Positions 18,280-26,441 of a stretch of 64,000 bases of DNA are shown here, piece after piece. The DNA comes from CAVVPY01 sp963750295 (lineage in GTDB: Bacteria > Actinomycetota > Actinomycetes > Mycobacteriales > Jatrophihabitantaceae), in NCBI GenBank assembly GCA_963750295.1, contig CAVVPY010000001.1, positions 372,001 to 436,000 of the forward strand. Reading direction: 5' to 3'. Each line of letters begins with the position of its first letter. The first letter of the stretch is position 1. The notes beneath the pieces are model-generated. The model was not told the origin of the DNA. It was given only the letters and a program-made list of their open reading frames with translations, and did not search any database. The position numbers and the translations under genes were made by a program.

Positions 18280-18427
18280 TTATCCACAGGCGAGGTGTCG
18301 GCTGCAGCCGCGATCGGCGGCCGATCGAGCCCAGGACTGGCAGCCGGGTTACCGCGTGATGACCGGGACCTTACGATTCGGTAAACCTGAAGTGAAAGTC
18401 CACACCTGTGGACGGAACTGTGGACGG
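18280..18427. repeat. Cluster of DnaA-box-like sequences
   Basis: TTATCCACA at 18280-18288 matches the DnaA-box consensus exactly. GTCCACA at 18398 and TGTGGAC at 18407 form a 16-base palindrome, and another TGTGGAC is at 18421. All lie in the 253-bp gap between two divergent genes. Possible DnaA-binding or other regulatory site; the neighbourhood is not an oriC (no dnaA/dnaN). Confidence 0.35.
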
Positions 18428-18495
18428 GCCGGTCGGCCGCGGCGTCGGCGTGTGGCTGCTCGGAATTGTCCGAGTGCACGAATAGCCTCTCGAGT

Positions 18496-19080
18496 ATGAC
18501 CACAGCAGCTGTCGTGTCGGCGCCGGAGGTCGTCGTGCGACGGAGCACCCGCCGCCGCCGGACCGTGTCGGCCTACCGCGACGGTGGCCAGATCGTGGTG
18601 ATGATCCCCGCCCGGTTCACCCGCGCCGAGGAGGCCGAGTGGGTCGAGAAGATGGTGGCCCGGCTGGCCACCGGCACGCGCCCGCGGCGCAACGGCGACA
18701 CCGCGCTGGCCCGTCGTGCCGCCGAACTGTCGACGGCGTACCTCGGTGGCCGGGCCCGGCCCGCGAGCGTGCGCTGGGTCCGCACGATGCGGACGCGCTG
18801 GGCGTCCTGCACGCCGACCGACGCCACGATCCGGCTCTCGGAGCGGCTGCAGGACATGCCGCACTGGGTACGTGACTACGTGCTCGTGCACGAACTGGCG
18901 CACCTGCTCGTCCCTGGCCACGGCCCGGACTTCTGGGCGCTCGTGCAGCGCTACCCGCGCACCGAGCGCGCCCGTGGCTACCTCGACGGGGTCAGCGCCG
19001 CCGCCTACCTCGACATCGCCGACGACCTGGCCGATGACCTCGACGCCGAGGACGACCGGGAGTCAGACCTGGCCGGGTGA
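18496..19080 (+). CDS. YgjP-like (M48-related) metallopeptidase
   Basis: About 194 aa. The zinc motif HELAHL lies in VRDYVLVHELAHLLVPGHGP with a second His and the FW that follows it (DFWALVQRY). The upstream RWASCTPTDATIRLSERL strand is diagnostic of the YgjP/DUF45 (WLM-related) family. ATG 18496 is chosen. The acidic tail DIADDLADDLDAEDD is unconserved. Its end overlaps the convergent Zincin_2 gene by 18 bases. Substrate unknown; relatives resemble SprT/Wss1 DNA-protein crosslink proteases. Confidence 0.8.
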   Translation: MTTAAVVSAPEVVVRRSTRRRRTVSAYRDGGQIVVMIPARFTRAEEAEWVEKMVARLATGTRPRRNGDTALARRAAELSTAYLGGRARPASVRWVRTMRTRWASCTPTDATIRLSERLQDMPHWVRDYVLVHELAHLLVPGHGPDFWALVQRYPRTERARGYLDGVSAAAYLDIADDLADDLDAEDDRESDLAG

Positions 19081-20416
19081 GTTCCCGTCCGCCGGCTTGC
19101 CGGGACCATCGTCGGGGCCGGACGCCGGAGCTGTGTCGTCGCTGCCCGTCTTGTCGGTGGGTGCCGGTGTCTCGGGCATGGCGTCGATCGCCTCCGCGTT
19201 GAGCACGTCTGCCCCCACCGTCTCGGCGAAGCCGAGCGGGTCGTCGAGGTCGTCGGCACTGGGCATCAGGTCAGGGTGCGACCAGAGCCCGTCGCGGCCG
19301 GTGACGCCGTGCTTCTCGGTCACGCTCCACCACAGCGCCGCCGCCTCGCGCAGCCTGCGCGGTCGCAGTTCGAGCCCGACCAGGGTGGCGAACGTCTGCT
19401 CGGCGGGGCCGCCGGCCGCCCGACGGCGACGTGAGGCCTCGCGCAGCGCGTCCGCACCGGGCATCCGCTCGCCCGCGGCTGCCGCGACGACCGCGTCGAC
19501 CCAGCCCTCGACGAGGGCGAGGATCGTCTCCAGGCGACGCAGGGCGGCCTGCTGTTCCGGCGGTCGCCTCGGGCTCGAACAGCCCGCCGGTCAGCGCGTC
19601 CTGCACGCTCTGGGGGTTGGTCGGGGTCGACCTGCCCCATCGCCCGCTCGATGGCCGACAGGTCGACGGTGATGCCCCGGGCATACGCGTCGACGGTGGA
19701 CAGCAGCCGCTGCCGCAGCCACGGGACGTGGGTGAACAGGCGCTGGTGCGCGGCCTCGCGCAGCGCCAGGTAGAGCCGGACCTCGTCGGCCGGGCGCTCG
19801 AGACCCTCGCCGAACGCCGCGACGTTCGCCGGGACGAGGGCGGCGACGCCGTCCGGTCCCAGCGGGATACCGACGTCGGTCGCGCCGACCACCTCACGCG
19901 CCAGGCCGGCCAGCCCCTGACCCACCTGGGCGCCGAACATCAGCCCGCCGATCTGGTTCATGATCCCGGTCGAACGGCAGGTCCCGGCGCCGACCATCGG
20001 CAGCTGGTCGGCCGGGATCGCCGACCACATCGCGGCGACGACGCGCTCGGCGACCGGGTCGCACAGCGAGCGCCACACCGGCAGCGTGCGCTCGAGCCAC
20101 TCCAGCCGGGTCCACGACTCGATCGACTGCACGCCGGAGGGCAGGTCGGTGACCTCGTCGAGCCAGAGGTCCGCGAGGCGGAGTCGCGTCGGCGATGCCG
20201 GTGCGGTCGGCCGGCGAGATGCCCGGGTTGGCGCCGGCCAGGCCCGACACCGCAAGTTGCTTGCGCCAGCTCCCAGTTGACCGGGCCGCCCGACCCGGCC
20301 AGCAGCTTCTGCAGTTCGGCGAACATCGGTAGGCCGAACAGGTCGCCCGGGCCGCCCGGCCCGCTGGTTCCTTCGGGGTCGCCGCTGCCGAATCCGAACG
20401 GAAGCTGGTTGCTCAT
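19063..20416 (-). CDS. Zinc-dependent metalloprotease, Zincin_2/DUF2342 family (frameshifted)
   Basis: Start MSNQLPFGFGSGDPEG at 20416, a Gly/Pro-rich head, then LFGLPMFAELQKLLAGS. The core is GIMNQIGGLMFGAQVGQGLA, followed by LGPDGVAALVPANVAAFGE and LYLALREAAHQRLFTHVPWL (the ExxH zincin element). Two or more frame breaks, near 20265 and 19570, split it. The tail is acidic and disordered. The family is actinobacterial and often linked in annotation to F420-containing organisms; substrate not known. Confidence 0.8.
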
Positions 20417-20526
20417 GTGGTCCACGGTAGTAGCGACGAACCATTCGGCGTCGAGGTTCCGCCCGAGTTCGTCCTGGGTGGGCGTTGCGCCGACGGCGAA
20501 CGGCGGCACGCAGCTAGCGTCCACGC

Positions 20527-20748
20527 ATGACCTGGGCGCTCTGGCTGGCCGTGCCGATCATGGCCACCGTGCTGGCCGCGCTGTGGTCATGGTGGCGCGG
20601 ACACCGCGCGCGAGGCCGACGTCGGGTCAGCGTGACGTATTCGATGCGAGCCCATCAGGACTACTTGAGCGCGCTCGTCATTCCGGCGCGTGGCCTGGAG
20701 CGGGCGCTGAGTCCGGACCAGAGCCGGCCCTCGGGTGAGGGCGGTTAG
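20527..20748 (+). CDS. Small single-span membrane protein
   Basis: 73 aa. One N-terminal transmembrane helix (MTWALWLAVPIMATVLAALW) is followed by a very basic SWWRGHRARGRRR stop-transfer region and a short cytoplasmic tail with SMRAHQDYLSALVIP. It lies 9 bases upstream of the PDZ protease gene in the same direction, so probably one operon. No known domain. Confidence 0.55.
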   Translation: MTWALWLAVPIMATVLAALWSWWRGHRARGRRRVSVTYSMRAHQDYLSALVIPARGLERALSPDQSRPSGEGG

Positions 20749-20757
20749 TCTCATCCG

Positions 20758-21825
20758 GTGACATCTCCGGTGCGGGCAGTGCGCGCGCTCAGCCGCCGTG
20801 TTCGCACCCTGCTGGTGTCGGCGGTGGTGTTCCTCGTCCTGCTCACCTCGCGATGACGCTGCCGGTGCCGTACGTCATCCTCTCGCCCGGCCCGACCGTC
20901 AACACGCTGGGGACGCGACGGCAGTGGCGCGACCATCATCAAGATCACCGGTGTGACGCCGCGTAAGACGAGCGGAAATCTCAACCTGACCACCGTCGGC
21001 GTCTCGACCGACCCGCTCACCGTCATCGACGCGCTCAGCGCGTGGCTGCAGAACGACGAGGTCGTCGTGCCGCGGTCATCGGTGTATCCGCCCGGTGAGT
21101 CCAACGACCAGGTCAACCAGCAGAACAGCGCGGATTTCTCGTCCTCCCAGGACAATGCCGTCGTCGCAGCCGCCTGCGAGCTCGGCTACCCGCGTGGCTT
21201 CGGCGTGCTTGAGGTCGTCGAAAACTCGCCCTCGCGCGGGATCCTGGAGCCGGGCGATGTGCTCGTGAGCGTGGCGGGGCAGCCGACCGACACGTACCCG
21301 AAGTTGAAGGCGGTACTCGGGGCGCAGACGCCGAAGACGACCGTGCCCGTACGCGTCACGCGCGACGGGCAGGAAAAGACCGTGCAGGTCACGCTCGGCC
21401 CCGCGCGGAAGGGCGCCACCGGTGCGTCGCTGGGCATCTCGGTGCCGAACGGCTCCACCTGCCTGACGCCCTACGTCGTGACCCTGGGCCTCAACGACCA
21501 GATCGGCGGCCCGTCGGCGGGCCTGATGTTCGCGCTCGGGATCATGGACAAGGTCGGCACCGAGGATCTCACCGACGGCAGGTTCATCGCCGGGACGGGC
21601 ACGATCGACCCGAGCGGCAGCGTCGGGCCGATCGGCGGGATCCAGCTGAAGATGATCGCGGCTCGCCGGGCCGGGGCAACCGTGTTCCTCGCCCCTGCCG
21701 GCAACTGCGGCGACGTGGCGGGCGCCGTCCCGGCCGGGTTGCAAGTGGTCAGGGTGGGCACGCTGCATGAGGCCGTCCAGGATCTGGAAGCCCTGGCGAA
21801 GGGGCAATCCGTCCCGACCTGCTGA
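20758..21825 (+). CDS. PDZ domain Lon-like (S16) membrane protease, YlbL family (frameshifted start)
   Basis: Membrane-anchored serine protease. GTG 20758 begins VTSPVRAVRALSRRV, followed by one transmembrane helix; two one-base shifts near 20850 and 20920 precede the long intact frame. The PDZ domain is GFGVLEVVENSPSRGILEPG with VLVSVAGQP. The S16 domain has the catalytic serine in QIGGPSAGLMFALGIMD and lysine in GGIQLKMIAARRAGATVFL, so the Ser-Lys dyad is complete. Followed 103 bases later by UPF0182, as in mycobacteria. Confidence 0.88.
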
Positions 21826-21928
21826 GCGCAGCCCGGCAAGCCCGTAGCTCAGGAACCACCACACCGGCCGGTACGTTGATCCCGAACCACTCGAAGCTCC
21901 GACGTCCGACCCAGCACTGGAGTTGCCC

Positions 21929-24896
21929 GTGGCCATGCGGCCGCCGATCCCGAGCATCACGTTGTCCCGGCGCGCGAAGATCGCGCTGTGGTCGGTAGGG
22001 GTCCTCGTCGTCATCATCATCGCGCTGGTCCAGGCGACCGGCGTCTACATCAACTGGCTGTGGTTCGGCGACGTCGGCTATCGGGGCGTGTACTCGACGA
22101 TGCTCTGGACGCGCCTGCTGCTGTTCTTCAAGCTTCGGTCTCGGGATGGCGCTGATCATCTGCGGGAACCTGGTCATCGCCTACCTGCTGCGCCCACCGT
22201 TCCGCCCGATGTCTGCCGAGCAGCAGAACATCGAGCGGTACCGGGTGATGCTCGAGCCGCGCCGCGTCCTCGTGCTGATCGGCATCGGGGTGATCGCCCT
22301 CTTCTCCGCTGGACTGTCGGCGCAGGGCGAACTGGCAGACGTGGCAGTTGTGGTTGCACGGCGGGTCCTTCGGTATCAGTGATCCGCAGTTCCACAAGGA
22401 CATCTCGTTCTTCGCCTGGGACTACCCGGCCTACCGCCTCATGCTCGGCTTCGGCTTCACCGCCGTGCTGTTCGCGATCATCCTGTCGTCGGTCCTGCAC
22501 TACCTGTCCGGCGCGATCCGGCTACAGACCCCGGGCCCGAAGATCACCGTGTCGGCGCGCCGGCACCTGACCGTGCTCGTGTTCGTGTTCCTCGTGCTCA
22601 AGGCGATCGCGTACTGGCTGGACCGCTACGGGTTCGTGTTCTCCGACCGCAGCAAGTTCACCGGCGCGTCCTACGCCGACGTACACGCGGCGTTGCCGGC
22701 TCGGACGATCCTGTTCTGGATCTGCATCATCATCGCCGCGGGAGTGCTGGCCAGCATCTGGCTGCGAAGTACCTTGCTGCCCGCGATCGGCTTCGTGTCG
22801 ATGCTGGTGCTCAGCATCCTGATCAGTGGGATCTACCCCGCGATCGTGCAGCAGGTGACCGTCAAGCCGAACGCGAGCACGAAGGAAGCGCCGTACATCA
22901 AGAAGAACATCAACGCCACCCGGCAGGCCTACGGCATCTGTCACCGGCTCGGACGTCAACTACGTCGACTACCCGGCGACGTCACGTCCCGATCCGGCGG
23001 TCCTGCAGAGCGCGAACAACGCAACGCTCGGCAACATCCGAATCCTCGACCCGAACATCATCTCGGCGACGTTCAACAAGTTCCAGCAGTTGGGCGGCAA
23101 CGTGTACGGGTTCGCGCCGAAGCTGGACGTCGACCGATACACGATCAACGGCGTCGAGCACGACTACATCGTCGCGCGTCCGCGAACTCGACGCCGCGAA
23201 CCTGTCCGGCAATCAGACCAACTGGATCAACCAGTACACGAACTACACGCACGGGTACGGGTTCGTCGCCGCCTTGGCGAACACCGACGTGACGAATACC
23301 GGTAACCAGTCCAACGCGTTCGCGGCGGGCGGGATCCCGCAGACCGGCGTGCTCAAGCTGACCAATCCACAGGTCTACTACGGCGAACTGATGCCCGACT
23401 ACTCCATCGTCGGAGCAACCGGCAGCAAGCAGGAGTACGACGGGGACGGCAAGCAGAAGATCACCTACCAGGGCAAGGGTGGGGTGTCGCTGTCGAGCGT
23501 GTTCACCCGGCTGGCTTTCGCGGTGAACTACAAGCAGACGAACTTCCTGCTCAATGACGCGGCGAGCGCCACCGGTGCAAAGATCATCTTCAATCGTGAC
23601 CCGCGCGTCATGGTGCAGAAGGTGGCGCCTTACCTGAAAGTCGACGGCGACCCCTATCCGATCGTCGATTCCAGCACCGGCGACGTCGTGTGGATGGTCG
23701 ACGGCTACACCACGTTGAGCAATTTCCCGTACTCCGAGCAGGAGTCGCTGTCGAGCCTGACCAACGACTCGCTGGCCGTGACGAACAAGACTGCCAAGCA
23801 GCCCGACGACACGATCAACTACATTCGCAACTCGGTGAAGGCGACGGTCGATGCCTACACCGGTGACGTCAAGCTGTACGCCTGGGACGGCAGTGATCCA
23901 GTGCTCAAGGCGTGGATGAACGTCTTCCCGAACTCGGTACGCCCGGCCACCGAGATGCCGGAATCGATCAGGGAGCACGTGCGCTATCCCGAGGACCTGT
24001 TCGAGGTGCAGCGGGCAATGCTCACGCAGTACCACGTGGACGACCCGGTGACGTTCTACAACGTCGGCGACAAGTGGACCGTGCCGGACGACCCGACCAC
24101 CAACGCCGGCAGCCAGCCGCCGTACTACATCCTGGGCGCTCCCGCAGCGGAGACGTCGGCGACGAAGGACCAGTCGGTGTTCCAGCTGACCTCGCCGATG
24201 AACGTGAACAGGTCCACCTATCTCGCCGCGTACATGTCGGCGAACAATGACGCCGGAGCCGATTACGGCAAGATCACTGTGTTGCGACTACCCCGCGGCA
24301 CCCAGGCGGTGCAGGCGCCGGAACAGGTCTACAACAAGATCACGACCGACGGGACGATCACCAAGGACCTCACGTTCTTCAACGCGCCCGGTGGTGGGTC
24401 GACCGTGCTGCACGGCAACCTGCTGACGTTGCCACTCGGGAATTCCTTCCTCTACGTCGAGCCGCTGTACAACCGAAGTTCGAGCGGGACCTCGGGTACC
24501 TATCCGATCCTGGTGCGCGTGATCGCCGTGTACGGCGACAAGATCGGGTACGGCACCAACCTCGCCGACGCGCTCAGCGACTTCCTTCCGGGCCACACCA
24601 CCGGGCAGACCCTCGACATCGCTGGGTCGGGCAGCGGTGGCACGGGGACACCCACGCCCTCACCGTCGCCGTCGTCCTCACCCTCGTCCTCACCGGGGAC
24701 CGGCCAGGGGAGTGGGCAGGTCACCATCAGCCAGATCGACACGGCGCTGTCGGACTTGCAGGCCGCATACCGCTCGGGTGACTTCGCCCGGATCGGTCAG
24801 GCCGAGGCCAATCTCAAGCGCCTGCTGGATGGCTACACGCCGGCCAGCAGCAAGACCCCGTCGCCTGTCCCGTCGCCGTCCGGCCGCTCGTCGTAG
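21929..24896 (+). CDS. UPF0182 family membrane protein (frameshifted)
   Basis: Very large (about 985 aa) actinobacterial membrane protein. The N-terminal third has about seven hydrophobic helices (for example IALWSVGVLVVIIIALVQA and AIGFVSMLVLSILISG). The rest is a large extracytoplasmic domain with typical segments NQTNWINQYTNYTHGYG, PQVYYGELMPDYSIVG and PESIREHVRYPEDLFEVQ. The C-terminus is a Ser/Pro-rich linker plus a short helical repeat (residues about 905-985). Four or so single-base breaks lie between 22120 and 23200; the last 540 codons are intact. GTG 21929 or ATG 21935 is the start. Function unknown. Confidence 0.85.
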
Positions 24897-24944
24897 GTCC
24901 GGTTTGGATTCGGGCGACCAGGTTCGGTAACCTGAACCCAGCGA

Positions 24945-25021
24945 CGCGGGGTGGAGCAGCTCGGTAGCTCGCTGGGCTCATAACCCAGAGGTCGCAGGTT
25001 CAAATCCTGCCCCCGCTACCA
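24945..25021 (+). tRNA. Initiator tRNA-fMet (CAU)
   Basis: 77 bases including encoded CCA. Anticodon loop CTCATAA sits on a stem with three consecutive G-C pairs (GGG/CCC), an initiator hallmark, and the first acceptor pair is a mismatch (C1-U72), also typical. The T-arm GCAGGTTCAAATCCTGC is standard. Its 3' half is the integration site of two mobile elements. Confidence 0.97.
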
Positions 25022-25052
25022 CGACGAAGGCCCCGGATGCCGGGGCCTTCGT
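24977..25052 (+). repeat. Attachment site 1 (attL of element 1, in tRNA-fMet)
   Basis: 24977-25021 is identical (45 bp) to 31765-31809. 24984-25051 matches 38204-38271 at 66 of 68 positions, including the terminator beyond the tRNA. These copies define the limits of the integrated elements. Confidence 0.85.
25026..25050 (+). terminator. tRNA-fMet terminator
   Basis: Perfect 11-bp hairpin (GAAGGCCCCGG with its complement) around ATG, followed by GTTTCATT. An almost identical hairpin sits after attachment site 3 at 38246. Confidence 0.85.
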
Positions 25053-25075
25053 TTCATTCCCAAGATCGCCGTACT

Positions 25076-25126
25076 TGATCTTGAAAGTCCAAATGACCGT
25101 CAAATGACCGTCCGGCTCGCGCCCCG
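25076..25126. repeat. Left arm-type repeat of element 1
   Basis: About 50 bases closely matching 31582-31631 in the same orientation: shared TGATCTTGA, AAATGACCGTCAAATGAC and GCTCGCGCCC blocks in register (one gap). Contains two tandem copies of AAATGACCGTC. Likely integrase/excisionase arm-binding sites. Confidence 0.55.
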
Positions 25127-25357
25127 ATCGACCACCCCGCGGCCGCGCTGGCGTACCGGGTCGCCGACACCATCGGTGACCGCACGCCCGCGACAAGCAC
25201 TACGCAGGCGACAGCGACATCGACCGCCAGGAACGATGCGCCGCCCACGCCCACCGTCCGACGTCCGTACGAGCCGCCGCCTCTGCCCTCGCCGGCGCCG
25301 CCGCCCGACTACGCGCGCACCTTCGGATCGCAGCCGCGACCCGGCCCCCGCCGCTGA
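25097..25357 (+). pseudogene. Possible 3' remnant of a gene with a Pro-rich tail
   Basis: An open frame with no start codon, beginning at a stop inside the left arm repeat. It reads HPAAALAYRVADTIGDRTP, then a proline-rich tail with RRPYEPPPLPSPAPPPDYAR. The composition looks like the disordered C-terminus of a large actinobacterial mobile-element protein (possibly a relaxase), but I cannot name it. The remaining 260 bases up to the excisionase show no convincing gene on either strand. Confidence 0.3.
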
Positions 25358-25621
25358 CACGGTGGCCGTGCTGAGCGGAGACGTCTTCGGGGGTCCACCG
25401 TGCCAGAATTTCGTCAATCGCGGTTTGGGCGGGCGCCGCGTTCCCGTCATCCCGCCGGCGTCGACCGTCATACGCCACGGGCACCGAGCGCGGACGAGAT
25501 CCAGCCTCGAGTTTGTCGATGACCTTCGCTGGCGCAAGGGCCGTGGCATAGGTGCTTGATCTACTCCGGTACGGGCGCAGGGCCGTGCCCGCAGTCGAGG
25601 AGGCCCCGGAGGAGATTCACG

Positions 25622-25843
25622 ATGACGACCACCGAGAACCACCCGTTCACAATCCGGGCCACCGACAGGCTCATGACGGTGGAAGACCTGTGCGCCTACC
25701 TCGGCGTCTCGAAGGACTTCATCTATGACCAGGTACGGGACGGTCGGCTGCTGGCGATCCGCATCACTCGCCAGTTGCGCTTCCGTCCGCCCGACGTTGA
25801 TGCCTTCATCGACGCCAACACCGTCACCGGTATCGACCTCTAG
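25622..25843 (+). CDS. Excisionase-like MerR/HTH_17 DNA-binding protein
   Basis: 73 aa from ATG 25622, with GGAGGA at 25608-25613. Winged helix-turn-helix of the excisionase family: LMTVEDLCAYLGVSKDFIYD, then RITRQLRFRPPDVDAFI with the usual basic wing and a terminal helix. Probably directs excision of element 1 together with the integrase at its other end. It could also be a small regulator. Confidence 0.8.
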   Translation: MTTTENHPFTIRATDRLMTVEDLCAYLGVSKDFIYDQVRDGRLLAIRITRQLRFRPPDVDAFIDANTVTGIDL

Positions 25844-25953
25844 TCCCAGCCGCGTGCCGAAGTTCCGACCAGCACGCCGTGACGCGAGGAGCGGAGTACG
25901 CCTTATGACTCCGGATTGTGCGCATCATCAGCACGCCGGCATCCGTCCCGCGG

Positions 25954-26118
25954 CTAGCGCACCAGAAGTGACTCGGGCTCGCCTTGGACGCGCGCGAGCG
26001 TCGCCTGTTCTCCCATCCGGGGCGGGTAGTCCCAGCCCGCGTTGTAGGCCCCGTCCGGCGTAAGCGTTGCCTCGACACCGCAGGCCTCACACACGTGGAG
26101 ATACTTGGGACTGGTCAT
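25954..26118 (-). CDS. Small Cys-containing protein, CEACG/YNAGWDYPPRMG type
   Basis: 54 aa from ATG 26118 with GGAGG 11 bases upstream on its strand. Reads MTSPKYLHVCEACGVEATLT then PDGAYNAGWDYPPRMG, a pattern I associate with small mobile-element proteins of actinobacteria. Those homologues, as I recall them, continue with a second Cys pair (CG-C), which is absent here, so this copy is shortened or frameshifted after PPRMG. Function unknown. Confidence 0.5.
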   Translation of the reverse strand: MTSPKYLHVCEACGVEATLTPDGAYNAGWDYPPRMGEQATLARVQGEPESLLVR

Positions 26119-26184
26119 CGAGCGAACCTCCGTGTCGGCGGTAACTCCACAATGCGACCGCCCACCGACAAGACCACGAGGGCG

Positions 26185-26252
26185 TTGCGGGGCCCCGAGT
26201 CGAACGGGGACCGACGGGCTTATGAGACCCATGGCGTCACCCGACACCCGCA
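26185..26252 (-). tRNA. tRNA-Met-like sequence (CAU), degenerate D-arm
   Basis: Anticodon arm TGGGT-CTCATAA-GCCCG, 5-base variable loop TCGGT, T-arm CCCCG-TTCGACT-CGGGG and a 6 of 7 bp acceptor (TGCGGGT with CCCCGCA) fold as a tRNA. The region between acceptor and anticodon stems is only 14 bases, permitting at most a 3-bp D-stem, and no CCA is encoded (68 bases total). Probably a tRNA remnant carried by element 1. The rest of the 323-bp gap 26119-26441 shows no gene. Confidence 0.45.
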
Positions 26253-26441
26253 TCGGTTGATCTTGAACACGAAGACCGCTCCATCGAGAACAGTCGTCTC
26301 GTGGAGCGGCCCAATGGTGGCGGCGCACGCGGCGTGCTACATCGGCGGCTCCAGGACAGGGAATTCTTGACCTACGTCGGGCGATCGAGTTCTGCCCGAC
26401 CCACGCTGCCCGTTCATCGAGGCGCTGGCTACGGTCGGCGG

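Noticed and set aside
18280..18427. Chromosomal replication origin
   Set aside because: Too few DnaA boxes, no AT-rich unwinding region and no dnaA, dnaN or parAB neighbours; kept only as a DnaA-like cluster.
24978..25196. Reverse-strand ORFs ending in AGAGFEPATSGL (also at 31766-32350 and 37982-38407)
   Set aside because: This peptide is the antisense translation of the tRNA 3' end; all three occur exactly at the three attachment-site copies, so they are not genes.
25200..25484. Minus-strand frame with QTAIDEILARWTPEDVSAQHG
   Set aside because: The central stretch looks protein-like, but the ends turn into low-complexity Arg/Ala sequence, there is no ribosome site, and a forward remnant overlaps it.
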